Part shown: positions 7,563-20,836 of the stretch, piece after piece
Layout: each line of letters begins with the position of its first letter
Position numbering within the stretch: position 1 is the first letter of the stretch
DNA from: Symsagittifera roscoffensis
Taxonomy: Eukaryota; Xenacoelomorpha; Acoela; Convolutidae
Assembly: GCF_963678635.1 (NCBI RefSeq)
Contig: NW_026970820.1
Location: 1,490,001-1,554,000 of the forward strand
DNA length: 64,000 nt
Reading direction: 5' to 3'
Program-made: the position numbers and the translations under genes
Notes under the pieces: model-generated
Told to the model about the DNA's origin: nothing
The model's database searches: none
The model's input: only the letters and a program-made list of their open reading frames with translations

Positions 7563-9773
7563 CACCCTCAAGGTCACGTGACTTAATTTTGTTTTTGGTT
7601 TTTTCTGTAACCAAAACAATAAGGTCATGCGCCAATATCATGGCCTCAAGCAAAGACGTCGGACTCTACGCATTCCCATTCGCAATGCGCCCTTAGGGCG
7701 CAAATGCCAATGCTCAATTAATTTTGCCAGGTGAAATTTTTAAAGAAAAATTCTGATGAATTTTAACTTAAACTACCACCAAAAAACGCACAGATTTCAA
7801 AGTGTAAAACAATCAAGTTTTTGCTAATTCCGGGTATGCAGTGAGACTGATTTCGGCAAAAATAAAATAGAAAATGAAGGAAATGGAAAGAAAAAAATTT
7901 TTCAAAATAAGAACGCATTATCAAAATCTTATTTGATCTCCGCTAATGTCATAATTCCGATCAGGCTGATTTCAGATTTTAAGCGTAGAGTTTACGGTTA
8001 CGGCTGCTCCCTCTACAGGTCCCAGAGGGACCGTGTGAGCATCCTACCTCGATCCAGGATAACGGATAGTGGCTTTTAATTTTTCACAAAATTTTTTTTC
8101 ACTAATGCTTGTTTTCAATTCCTCATGAGAAGCTGTATAAATTTTAAAAAAAATTGATTTTATTAATAAATGCTTCCAAGAAAAACTGATGTTAGGCGGT
8201 TACAAATGCGGTTGGTGAAAACTAGTAAGGGATAATGATGAGAAAAATTGTAAGTTTTCAAATGAATTTAACAACAGTTTTTTTCTTTTTTCCTTTTGTA
8301 AATCGGGAGAAATGAATCAGTTTTTTTTAAGTTTTCCTCGCACCACCCACTTTTCTTAAGTAATGAAGATTCCTGTTATAGCCGTTTATAACACTTTGGC
8401 AGAAAAAACATCAATATGATGTAAAATGTTTTTAAAAAGAGAAAAATTTAAAAATTATGTTTTTTTTAAATAATCAAAATTTTGTAATTTTCAAAATTGA
8501 AAAAAAGTGAAAATTAATTGCATATTACGATTCAGCGTACCCAACTTAGTGGGTCTAGCAGTTTAAATTACCAAAAAATGTTGAAAATTGGAGATTTTAT
8601 GAAGTTTTCATTTTGGCTATTTTTCCTTTTCGCCTCCACTTAAGGCACCTTTGAGCCAACTTGAGAAACTGGAACCTAAACAAGCTATACAGATAGTCTG
8701 AATGAGCCATTTTCAGCGTGATAACACCCCTGGAAGAAAAAAAACTGCAGAAAAGAAAGGGAATTTTGAACGTTAACCTTTTTTCTTCTTCAAATGGCGA
8801 TACTTAGAATAATTTTTCAGCTGAAAAGTTCAAAAAAATTCAAAAAATTCAAATTTTGAAAAAATTTGTAAAAAAATCTCATCAGTCTGTTTATTGGAGT
8901 CTTCGAGGTTTTGGGAGACCTTATCTGGCGGCTAACAACAAGTGGTTCACTTATTTTAAAATTTTGAGAAAGGTCAAAAAAACCTGTTTTTACGATTTTT
9001 TAGACAGAAATCCGTAAGCAATATCTTGGCTTAAAACAAAAATGAGGGCCTAAAATTAGTACAAACAGTACTCTCACATAAGGTACATTAGGTTGGAAAC
9101 AAAAAATGGACTCTAATTCAAAAATCGTTTTTTAACTTTATTTCTGAACAAAAAATTGTTAAAGAAATCAAAAACTTAAAAATTTTTTGAAAAAAATGAT
9201 TGTTTTGAAAAAGTGCCAATTTTTAGCTGAAACGTTTCATCTTAGCTAATAAAGCCAGAGCAATGCCCTTTAAGATCAAATAAATTAATAAGGCAAACAA
9301 ATTTCAAGTTTTTTCGTTAGAGGCTTTTATTTTGAAAAAGTATTCAAAAATGGGTAAAAAAAAGTCAAAAAAATCAATTTTCTCCGATTCAAAAACCTCC
9401 ACTACCATGATGATTAGTTCGTTAGATAGGACTGCTGAGATCAGTTTAGACTTACTTTCATAAAGATATCAAAATTTTTACTTATTTTTGAGAATTAAAC
9501 AAAATAAAAACTTTTCCCAAATTGGGCAAAAAGCCCAAATTAGCCCAAACACCTGTTAAAAATTGTTGGGTCAAAAAATCACAAAAGGAAACCCCTATTC
9601 ATTTGACATTTTAGGGCCGCATGCAAAAAATTAGACCATTCTAACCTGACAATTTCGAGAATCGACTTTTTTGCAAAATTTCTCTATAGTCCATTTGAGG
9701 GATATTACTTGTACCGGTGGGGGCCCCTACCCCACCTCAAAAAATTTTGTAATGCTGGAACGCGGCCACCTAG
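7563..9773. repeat. T1 unit 3 (2211 bp, head P, tail L)
   Basis: The bulged stem is at 8002-8044, with GAG changed to GTG on the 3' side, which weakens the middle pairing. The 5' core stem loop is TTA. I see no difference from unit 6 over the full length, and both share private changes such as ATGGACTCTAATTC near 9107. Confidence 0.93.
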
Positions 9774-11983
9774 CACCCTCAAGGTCACGTGACTAATTTT
9801 GTTTTTGGTATTTTCTGTAACCAAAACAATAAGGTCATGCGCCAATATCATGGCCTCAAGCAAAGACGTCGGACTCTACGCATTCACATCAGCCTTGAGC
9901 CCTTCGGGCGCAAATGCCAATGCTCAATTAATTTTGCCTGGTGAAAACTTTTTAAGAAAAATTCTGACAAATTTTAAGTTAAACAACCACCAAAAAACGC
10001 AAAGATTTCAAAATGTGAAACAATCAAGTTTTTGCTAATACCGGGCATGCAGTGAGACTGATTTCGGCAAAAATAAAATGGAAAATGAAGGAAATGGAAA
10101 GAAAAAAATTGTTCAAAATAAGAACGCAACATCAAAAACTTATTTGATCTCCACTAATGTCATAATTCCGATCAAGCTGATGTCAGATTTTAAGCGTAGA
10201 ATTTACGGTTACGGCTGCTCCCTCTACAGGTCCCAGAGGGACCGAGTGAGCATCCTACCTCGATCCAGGATAACGGATAGTTGTTTTTAATTTTTCACAA
10301 AATTGTTTTTCACTAATGCTTGTTTTCAATTCCTCATGAGAAGCTGTATAAAATTTTTAAAAAATTGATTTTATAAATCAATGGTTCCAAGAATAACGGA
10401 TGTTAGGCGGTTACAAATGCGGTTGATGAAAACTAGTTAGGGATAATGATGAGAAAAATTGTAAGTTTTCAAATGAATTTAAAATTTTTTTTTCTTTTTT
10501 TCTTTTGTAAATCAGGAGAAATGAATCAGTTTTTTTTTAAGTTTTCCTCGCACCATCCACTGTTGTTAAGTAATGAAGATTCCTGTTCTAGCCGTTTATA
10601 ACACTTTGGCAGAAAAAACATCAAAATGATGGAAAAGTTTTTAAAAAAGAGAAAAAATTAAAAATTATGTTTTTTTTTAAAGAGTCAAAAATTTGTAATT
10701 TTCAAAATTGAAAAAAAGTGAAAATTAATTACATATTACAATTCAGCGTACCCAATTTAGTGGGTCTAGCATTTTAAATTACCAAAAAATGTTTAAAATT
10801 GTAGATTTTATGAAGTTTTCATTTTGGCTATTTTTCCTCGTCGCCTCCACTTAAGGCACCTTTGAGCCAACTTGAGAAACTGGAACCTAAACAAGCTATA
10901 CAGATAGTCTGAATGAGCCATTTTCAGCGTGATAAGACGCCTGGAAGAAAAAAAACTGCAGAAAAGAAAGGGAATTTTGAACTTTAACCTTTTTTCTTCT
11001 TCAAATGGCGATACTTAGAATAATTTTTCAGCTGAAAAGTTCAAAAAAAATCTAAAAATTCAAATTTTGAAAAAATTTGTAAAAAAATCTCATCAGTCTG
11101 TTTATTGGAGTCTTCGAAGTTTTGGGAGACCTTATCTGGCGGCTAACAACAAGTGGGTCACTTATTTTAAAATTTTGAGAAAGGTCAAAAAAACCTGTTT
11201 TTACGATTTTTTAGACAGAAATCCGAAAGCAATATCTTGGCTAAAAACAAAAATGAGGGCCTAAAATTAGTACAAACAGTACTCCCACGTAAGGTACATT
11301 AGGTTGGAAACAAAAAATTGACTCTGACTCAAAAATCGTTTTTTAACTTTATTTCTGAACAAAAAATTGTAAAAAAATCAAAAATTAAAAATTTTTTTGA
11401 AAAAATTGATTGTTTTGAAAAAGTGCCAATTTTTAGCTGAAACTTTTCATCTTAGCTAAGAAAGCCAGAGCAATGTCCTTTAAGCTCAAATAAATTAATA
11501 TAGCAAATTATTTTTAAGTTTTTTCGTTAGAGGCTTTTATTTTGAAAAAGTATCGAAAAATGGGTAAAAAAAAGTCAAAAAAAACAATTTTCTCAGATTC
11601 AAAAACCTCCACCACCATGATGATTAGTGCGTTACATAGTACTGCTGAGACCAGTTTAGACTTACTTTCATAAAAATATCAAAATTTTTACTTATTTTTG
11701 AGAATTAAGCAAAATAAAAACTTTTCCCAAATTGGGCAAAAAGCCCAAATTAGCCCAAACACCTGTTAAAAATTGTTGGGTCAAAAAATCACAAAAGGAA
11801 ACCCCCATTCATTTGACATTTTAGGGCCGCATGCAAAAAATTAGACCATTCTAACCTGACAATTTCGAGAATCGACTTTTTTGCAAAATTTCTCTATAGT
11901 CCATTTGAGGGATATTACTTGTACCGGTGGGGGCCCCTACCCCACCTCAAAAAATTTTGTAATGCTGGAACGCGGCCACCTAG
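9774..11983. repeat. T1 unit 4 (2210 bp, head P, tail L)
   Basis: The bulged stem is at 10213-10255. The head belongs to the subtype with CAATAAGGTCATGCGCC, shared with units 3, 6 and 15. Its 70-codon frame at 10078-10290 crosses the bulged stem and is open only because this stretch is conserved in length. Confidence 0.92.
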
Positions 11984-14203
11984 CACAATCAGGTACTAGT
12001 GGCTTGATTTTGGTTTTTAATATTGTCTGGAACCAAAAGAGAGTGTCGTCAAGCATCGACATCATGTGGTCAAGCAAATACGTGGACTTCTACGCATTCC
12101 CATTAGCAATGGGCCCTTCGGGCGCAAATGCCAATGCTCAATTAATTTTGCCTGGTGAAAAAATAAATTAATTAAAAAGTTCTCCTAAACTTTATTTTCA
12201 ACTACCACCAAAAAACGCAAAGATTTCAAGGTGTAAAACTATCAAATTTTGGCCAATACCGGGCTTGCAATGAGACTGATGTTGGCAAAAGTAAAATAGA
12301 AAATGAAGAAAATGGAAAGAAAAAAATTGATGAAAATAAGAACGCAACATCAAAAACTTATTTGATCTCCGCTCAAATCATAATTCAGATCAGGCTGATT
12401 TCAGATTTTAAGCGTAGAATTTACGGTTACGGCTGCTCCCTCTACAGGTCCCAGAGGGACCGAGTGAGCATCCTACCTCGATCCAGGTTAACGGATAGTT
12501 GTTCTTAATTTTTCACAAAATTTTTTTACACTAATGCTTGTTTTCAATTCCTCGTGAGAAGCTGTATTAATTTTAAAAAAATTGATTTTATTTATCAATG
12601 CTTCCAAGAACAACTGATGTTAGGCGGTTACAAATGCGGTTGTTGAAAACTAGTATGGGATAATGATGAGAAAAATTGTAAGTTTTCAAATGAATTGAAA
12701 AACGTTTTTTTTTCCTTTTTTTCTTTTGTAAATCGGTAGAAATGAATCATTTTTTTTTCAAGTTTTCCTCGCACCACCCACTGTTCTTAAGTAATGAAGA
12801 TTCCTTCTCTAGCCGTTTATAACACTTTGGCAGAAAAAACATCAATATGATGTAAAATGTTTTAAAAAAGAGAAAAAATTAAAAATTATGTTTTTTTTTA
12901 AAAATCAAAAAATTTGTAATTTTCAAAATTGAAAAAAAGTGAAAATTAATTGCATATTACGATTCAGCGTACCCAACTTAGTGGGTCTAGCATTTTAAAT
13001 TACCAAAAAATGTTGAAAATTGTAGATTTTATGAAGTTTTCATTTTGGCTATTTTTCCTTTTCGCCTCCACTTAAGGCACCTTTGAGCCAACTTGAGAAA
13101 CTGGAACCTAAACAAGCTATACAGATAGTCTGAATGAGCCATTTTCAGCGTGATAACACCCCTGGAAGGAAAAAAACTGCAGAAAAGAAAGGGAATTTTG
13201 AACTTTAACCTTTTTTCTTCTTCAAATGGCGATACTTAGAATAATTTTTCAGCTGAAAAGTTCAAAAAAAATCAAAAAATTCAAATTTTGAAAAAATTTG
13301 TAAAAAAATCTCATCAGTCTGTTTATTGGAGTCTTCGAGGTTTTGGGAGACCTTATCTGGCGGCTAACAACAAGTGGGTCACTTATTTCAAAAATTAGAG
13401 AAAGGTCAAAAAAACATGTTTTTTCGGTTTTTTTGACAGAATTCCTAAAGCGATATCTTGGCTAAAAACAAAAATGAGGGCCTAAAATTAGTACAAACAG
13501 TACTCTCACATAAGGTACATTAGGTTGGAAACAAAAAATTGACTCTGACTCAAAAATCGTTTTTTAACTTTATTTCTGAACAAAAAATTGTAAAAAAATC
13601 AAAAATTAAAAATTTTTTTGAAAAAAACGATTGTTTTGAAAAAGTGCCAAATTTTAGCTGAAACTTTTCATTTTAGCTAAGAAAGCCAGAGCAATGTTCT
13701 TTAAGCTCAAATAATTTAATTAAGCAAATTATTTTCAAGTTTTTTCGTTAAAGTCTTTTATTTTGAAAAAGTATTCAAAAATGGGTAAAAAAAAGTCAAA
13801 AAAATCAATTTTCTCCGATTCAAAAACCTCCACTACCATGATGATTAGTGCGTTAGATAGGACTGCTGAGATAAATTTAGACGTTCTTTCATAAGTATAT
13901 CGAAATTTTTACTTATTTTTGAGAATTAGGCAAAATAAAAACTTTTCCCAAATTGGGCAAAAAGCCCAAATTAGCCCAAACACCTGTTAAAAATTGTTGG
14001 GTCAAAAAATCACGAAAGGAAACCCCTATTCGTTTGACATTTTAGGGCCGCATGCAAAAAATTAGACCAATCTAACCTGACAATTTCTAGAATCAACTTT
14101 TTTGTCAAAATTCTCTAAAGACCAATTTAGGGAGATTACTTGTACCGGTGGGGGCCCTACCCCACCTAAAAAATTTTTGAAATGCTGGAACGCGGCCACC
14201 TAG
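11984..14203. repeat. T1 unit 5 (2220 bp, head Q, tail S)
   Basis: The bulged stem is at 12431-12473. The 5' core reads GGGCCCTTCGGGCGC, which loses one pair. Closest relative by shared private changes in the first 700 bp (for example TTGCCTGGTG and ATAAATTAATT) is unit 16, eleven units away. Its tail class differs from that of unit 16, so one of the two is recombinant. Confidence 0.92.
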
Positions 14204-16414
14204 CACCCTCAAGGTCACGTGACTTAATTTTGTTTTTGGTTTTTTCTGTAACCAAAACAATAAGGTCATGCGCCAATATCATGGCCTCAAGCAAAGACGT
14301 CGGACTCTACGCATTCCCATTCGCAATGCGCCCTTAGGGCGCAAATGCCAATGCTCAATTAATTTTGCCAGGTGAAATTTTTAAAGAAAAATTCTGATGA
14401 ATTTTAACTTAAACTACCACCAAAAAACGCACAGATTTCAAAGTGTAAAACAATCAAGTTTTTGCTAATTCCGGGTATGCAGTGAGACTGATTTCGGCAA
14501 AAATAAAATAGAAAATGAAGGAAATGGAAAGAAAAAAATTTTTCAAAATAAGAACGCATTATCAAAATCTTATTTGATCTCCGCTAATGTCATAATTCCG
14601 ATCAGGCTGATTTCAGATTTTAAGCGTAGAGTTTACGGTTACGGCTGCTCCCTCTACAGGTCCCAGAGGGACCGTGTGAGCATCCTACCTCGATCCAGGA
14701 TAACGGATAGTGGCTTTTAATTTTTCACAAAATTTTTTTTCACTAATGCTTGTTTTCAATTCCTCATGAGAAGCTGTATAAATTTTAAAAAAAATTGATT
14801 TTATTAATAAATGCTTCCAAGAAAAACTGATGTTAGGCGGTTACAAATGCGGTTGGTGAAAACTAGTAAGGGATAATGATGAGAAAAATTGTAAGTTTTC
14901 AAATGAATTTAACAACAGTTTTTTTCTTTTTTCCTTTTGTAAATCGGGAGAAATGAATCAGTTTTTTTTAAGTTTTCCTCGCACCACCCACTTTTCTTAA
15001 GTAATGAAGATTCCTGTTATAGCCGTTTATAACACTTTGGCAGAAAAAACATCAATATGATGTAAAATGTTTTTAAAAAGAGAAAAATTTAAAAATTATG
15101 TTTTTTTTAAATAATCAAAATTTTGTAATTTTCAAAATTGAAAAAAAGTGAAAATTAATTGCATATTACGATTCAGCGTACCCAACTTAGTGGGTCTAGC
15201 AGTTTAAATTACCAAAAAATGTTGAAAATTGGAGATTTTATGAAGTTTTCATTTTGGCTATTTTTCCTTTTCGCCTCCACTTAAGGCACCTTTGAGCCAA
15301 CTTGAGAAACTGGAACCTAAACAAGCTATACAGATAGTCTGAATGAGCCATTTTCAGCGTGATAACACCCCTGGAAGAAAAAAAACTGCAGAAAAGAAAG
15401 GGAATTTTGAACGTTAACCTTTTTTCTTCTTCAAATGGCGATACTTAGAATAATTTTTCAGCTGAAAAGTTCAAAAAAATTCAAAAAATTCAAATTTTGA
15501 AAAAATTTGTAAAAAAATCTCATCAGTCTGTTTATTGGAGTCTTCGAGGTTTTGGGAGACCTTATCTGGCGGCTAACAACAAGTGGTTCACTTATTTTAA
15601 AATTTTGAGAAAGGTCAAAAAAACCTGTTTTTACGATTTTTTAGACAGAAATCCGTAAGCAATATCTTGGCTTAAAACAAAAATGAGGGCCTAAAATTAG
15701 TACAAACAGTACTCTCACATAAGGTACATTAGGTTGGAAACAAAAAATGGACTCTAATTCAAAAATCGTTTTTTAACTTTATTTCTGAACAAAAAATTGT
15801 TAAAGAAATCAAAAACTTAAAAATTTTTTGAAAAAAATGATTGTTTTGAAAAAGTGCCAATTTTTAGCTGAAACGTTTCATCTTAGCTAATAAAGCCAGA
15901 GCAATGCCCTTTAAGATCAAATAAATTAATAAGGCAAACAAATTTCAAGTTTTTTCGTTAGAGGCTTTTATTTTGAAAAAGTATTCAAAAATGGGTAAAA
16001 AAAAGTCAAAAAAATCAATTTTCTCCGATTCAAAAACCTCCACTACCATGATGATTAGTTCGTTAGATAGGACTGCTGAGATCAGTTTAGACTTACTTTC
16101 ATAAAGATATCAAAATTTTTACTTATTTTTGAGAATTAAACAAAATAAAAACTTTTCCCAAATTGGGCAAAAAGCCCAAATTAGCCCAAACACCTGTTAA
16201 AAATTGTTGGGTCAAAAAATCACAAAAGGAAACCCCTATTCATTTGACATTTTAGGGCCGCATGCAAAAAATTAGACCATTCTAACCTGACAATTTCGAG
16301 AATCGACTTTTTTGCAAAATTTCTCTATAGTCCATTTGAGGGATATTACTTGTACCGGTGGGGGCCCCTACCCCACCTCAAAAAATTTTGTAATGCTGGA
16401 ACGCGGCCACCTAG
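14204..16414. repeat. T1 unit 6 (2211 bp, head P, tail L)
   Basis: The bulged stem is at 14643-14685 with the same GTG change as unit 3. The unit is indistinguishable from unit 3 by eye. The identical tract runs from just after 14088 (inside the tail of unit 5) to shortly past 16430, where the next units diverge. Confidence 0.93.
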
Positions 16415-18622
16415 CACCCTCAAGGTCACGTGTGTGATTTTTGTTTTTGGTATTTTCTGAAAACAAAAGAGAGCGTGGTCATGCATCTACATCATGTGCC
16501 CAAGCAAATACGTGGACTTCTACGCATTCCCATTCGCAAGGCGCCCTTCGGGCGCAAATGCCAAGGCTCAATTAATTTTGCCAGGTGAAAATGTTTTAAA
16601 GAAAAATTCGGATGAATTTTAACTTAAACTACCACCAAAAAACGCAAAGTTTTCAAAGTGTGAAACAATCAAGTTTTTGGTAATACCGGGCATGCAGAGA
16701 GACTGATTTGGGCAAAAATAAAATGGAAAATGAAGGAAATGGAAAGAAAAAAATTGTTCAAAATAAGAACGCATTATCAAAAATTATTTGATCTCCGCTA
16801 ATGTCATAATTCCGATCAGGCTGATTTCAGATTTTAAGCGTAGGGTTTACAGTTACGGCTGCTCTCTCTACAGGTCCCAGAGGGACCGAGTGAGCATCCT
16901 ACCTCGATCCAGGATAACGGATAGTTGTTTTAAGTTTTTCACAATTTTTTTTACACTAATGCTTGTTTTCACTTCCTCATGAGAAGCTGTATAGTTTTTT
17001 AGAAAAAATGATTTTAATAATCAATGCTTCCAAGAACAACTGATGTTAGGCGGTTACAAATGAGGTTGGTGAAAAGTAGTAAGGGATAATGATGAGAAAA
17101 ATAGCAAGTTTTCAAATGAATTTAAAAACAGTTTTTTTCTTTTTTTCTTTTGTAAATCGGGAGAAACGAATCAGTTTTTTTAAAGTTTTCCTGGCACCAC
17201 CCACTGTTATTAAATAATGAAGATTCATGTTCTAGCCGTTAATAACAATTTGGCAGAAAAAACATCAATATGATGTAAAATGTTTTAAAAAAGAGAAAAA
17301 TTTAAAAATTATGTTTTTTTTAGAAAAAAAAAATTGTAATTTTCAAAATTGAAAAAAAGTGAAAATTAATTGCCTATTACGATTCAGCGTGCCCAATTTA
17401 GTGGGTCTAGCATTTTAAATTACCAAAAAACGTTGAAAATTGTAGATTTTATGAAGTTTTCATTTTGGCTATTTTTCCTTGTCGCCTCCACTTAAGGCAC
17501 CTTTGAGCCAACTTGAGAAACTGAAACCTAAACAAGCTACACAGATAGTCTGAATGAGCCATTTTCAGCTTGATAACACGCCAAGAAGAAAAAAAACTGT
17601 AGAAAAGAATGAAAATTTTGAACTTTAACCTTTTTTCTTCTTCAAATGGCGTTACTTAGAATAATTTTTCAGGTGAAAAGTTGAAAAAAAATCAAAAAAT
17701 TCAAACTTTGAAAAAATTTTAAAAAAATCTCATCAGTCTGTTTTTTGGAGTCTTCGAGATTTTGGGAGACCTTATCTGGTGGCTAACAACAAGTGGATCA
17801 CTTATTTTAAAATTTCGAGAAAGGTCAAAAAAACATGTTTTTTCGATTTTTTTGACAGAATTCCGAAAGCAATATCTTGGCTTAAAACAAAAATGAGGGC
17901 CTAAAATTAGTACAAACAGTACTCCCACATAAAGTACATTAGGTTGGAAACAAAAAATTGACTCTGACTCAAAAATCGTTTTTAAACTTTATTTCTGAAC
18001 AAAAAATTGTAAAAAAATCAAAAACTTAAAAATTTTTTGAAAAAAATGATTGTTTTGAAAAAGTGCCAATTTTTGGCTGAAACTTTTCATTTTAGCTAAG
18101 AAAGCCAGAGCAATGCCCTTTAAGCTCTAATAAATTAATAAACCAAATTGTTTTCAAGTTTTTTCGTCAAAGGTTTTTATTTTGAAAAAGTATTCAAAAA
18201 TGGGTAAAAAAAAGTCAAAAAAATCAATTTTCTCCGATTCAAAAACCTCCACTACCATGATGATTAGTGCGTTAGATAGGACTGCTGAGATCAATTTAGA
18301 CGTTCTTTCATAAGTATATCAAAATTTTTACTTATTTTTGAGAATTAGGCAAAATAAAAACTTTTCCCAAATTGGGCAAAAAGCCCAAATTAGCCCAAAC
18401 ACCTGTTAAAAATTGTTGGGTCAAAAAATCACAAAAGGAAACCCCTATTCGTTTGACATTTTAGGGCCGCATGCAAAAAATTAGACCAATCTAACCTGAC
18501 AATTTCGAGAATCAACTTTTTTGTCAAGATTCTCTAAAGACCAATTTAGGGAGATTACTTGTACCGGTGGGGGCCCTACCCCACCTAAAAAATTTTTGAA
18601 ATGCTGGAACGCGGCCACCTAG
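16415..18622. repeat. T1 unit 7 (2208 bp, head P, tail S)
   Basis: The bulged stem is at 16857-16899, with GCTCTCTC on the 5' side. It belongs to a distinct subfamily with units 11 and 19, marked by CATGCAGAGAGACTG, GAAAAATAGCAAG and GGTGGCTAAC. It is closest to unit 19. Confidence 0.92.
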
Positions 18623-20836
18623 CACCCTCAAGGTCACGTGTGTGATTTTTGTTTTTGGTATTTTCTGAAAACAAAAGAGAGCGTGGTCATGCATCTACAT
18701 CATGTGCCCAAGCAAATACGTGGACTTCTACGCATTCCCATTCGCAATGCGCCCATCGGGCTCAAATGCCAATGCTCAATTAATTTTGCCAGGTGAAAAA
18801 AAAATTATTTAAAAAGTTCTGCTAAACTTTATTTTAAACTACCACCAAAAAACGCAAAGATTTCAAAGTGTAAAACAATCAAATTTTTGCCAATACCGGG
18901 CTTGCAATGAGACTGATGTTGACAAAAGTAAAATAGAAAATGTAGAAAATGGAAAGAAAAAAATTGTTCAAAATAAGAACGCAACATCAAAAACTTATTT
19001 GATCTCCGCTCAAATCATAATTCAGATCAGGCTGATTTCAGATTTTAAGCGTAGAATTTACGTTTACGGCTGCTCCCTCTACAGGTCCCAGAGGGACCGA
19101 GTGAGCATCCTACCTCGATCCAGGTTAACGGATAGTTGTTCTTAATTTTTCACAATTTTTTTTTCTCTAATGCTTGTTTTCACTTCCTCATGAGAAGCTG
19201 TATTAATTTTTAAAAAATTTATTTTATCCATCAATGCTTCCAAGAACAACTGATTTTAGGCGATTACAAATGCGGTTGTTGAAACTAGTAAGGGATAATG
19301 ATGAGAAAAATTGTAAGTTTTCAAATGAATTTAAAAACAGTTTTTTTCCTTTTTTTCTTTTGTAAATCGGGAGAAATGAATCAGTTTTTTTTAAGTTTTC
19401 CTCGCACCACCCACTGTTCCTAAGTAATGAAGATTCCTGTTCTAGCCGTTATAACACTTTGGCAGAAAAAACATCAATATGATGTAAAATGTTTTGAAAA
19501 AGAGAAAAATTTAAACATTATGTTTTTTAAAAAAAAAATCAAAAAATTGTAATTTTCAAAATTGAAAAAAAGTAAAAGTTAATTGCATATTACGATTCAC
19601 CGTACCCAACTTAGTGGGTATAGCATTTTAAATTACCAAAAAATGTTGAAAATTGTAGATTTTATGAAGTTTTCATTTTGGCTATTTTTCCTTGTCGCCT
19701 CCACTCAAGGCACCTTTGAGCCAACTTGAGAAACTGGAACCTAAACAAGCTATACAGATAAGTCTCAATGAGCCATTTTCAGCGTGATAACACGCCTGGA
19801 AGAAAAAAAACTCCAGAAAAGAAAGAAAATTTTGAACTTTAACCTTTTTTCTTCTTCAAATGGCGATACTTAGAATAATTTTTCATCTGAAAAGTTCAAA
19901 AAAAATCAAAAAATTCAAATTTTGAAAATTTTTTTAAAAAATCTCATCAGTCTGTTTATTGGAGTCTTCGAGGTTTTGAGAGATCTTATCTGGCGGCTAA
20001 CAACAAAAGGATCATTTATTATAAAAATTTGAGAAAGGTCAAAAAAACATGTTTTTTCGACTTTTTTGACAGAATTTCGAAAGCAATATCTTGGCAAAAA
20101 ACAAGAATGAGGGCCTAAAATTAGTACAAACAGTACTCCCACATAAGGTACATTAGGTTGGAAACAAAAAATTTACTCTGACTCAAAAATCGTTTTTTAA
20201 CTTTATTTCTGAACAAGAAATTGAAAAGAAATCAAAAACTTAAAAATTTTTTGAAAAAAATGATTGTTTTGAAAAAGTGCCAATTTTTAGCTGAAACTTT
20301 TCATTTTAGCTAATAAAGCCAGAGCAAGGACCTTTAAGCTCAAATAAATTAATTATGCAAATTATTTTCAAGTTTTTTCGTTAAAGCCTTTTATTTTGAA
20401 AAAGTATTCAAAAATGGGTAAAAAAAAGTCAAAAAAATCAATTTTCTCCGATTCAAAAAACTCCACTACCATGATGATTAGTGCGTTAGATAGGACTGCT
20501 GAGATCAATTTAGACGTTCTTTCATAAGTATATCAAAATTTTTACTTATTTTTGAGAATTAAGCAAAATAAAAACTTTTCCCAAATTGGGCAAAAAGCCC
20601 AAATTAGCCCAAACACCTGTTAAAAATTGTTGGGTCAAAAAATCACAAAAGGAAACCCCTATTCGTTTGAAATTTTAGGGCCGCATGCAAAAAATTAGAC
20701 CAATCTAACCTGACAATTTCGAGAATCAACTTTTTTGTCAAAATTCTCTAAAGACCAATTTAGGGAGATTACTTGTACCGGTGGGGGCCCTACCCCACCT
20801 AAAAAATTTTTGAAATGCTGGAACGCGGCCACCTAG
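18623..20836. repeat. T1 unit 8 (2214 bp, mosaic, head P, tail S)
   Basis: The first about 125 bp match unit 7 (GTGTGTGATTTTTG, CATCTACATCATGTGCCC). From the 5' core stem onward (near 18752) the unit follows unit 2, including the broken GGGCTC arm and its private changes. The bulged stem is at 19068-19110. The switch point lies at or just before the 5' core stem. Confidence 0.92.

Noticed and set aside
10078-10290. Recurring 70-codon plus-strand frame over the bulged stem (units 4, 9, 14, 17, 22, 23)
   Set aside because: It recurs because this stretch has few indels. Several units lose the start codon or are interrupted by a stop, most differences between copies change the amino acid, and the frame runs through the palindrome. 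No sign of selection for protein.
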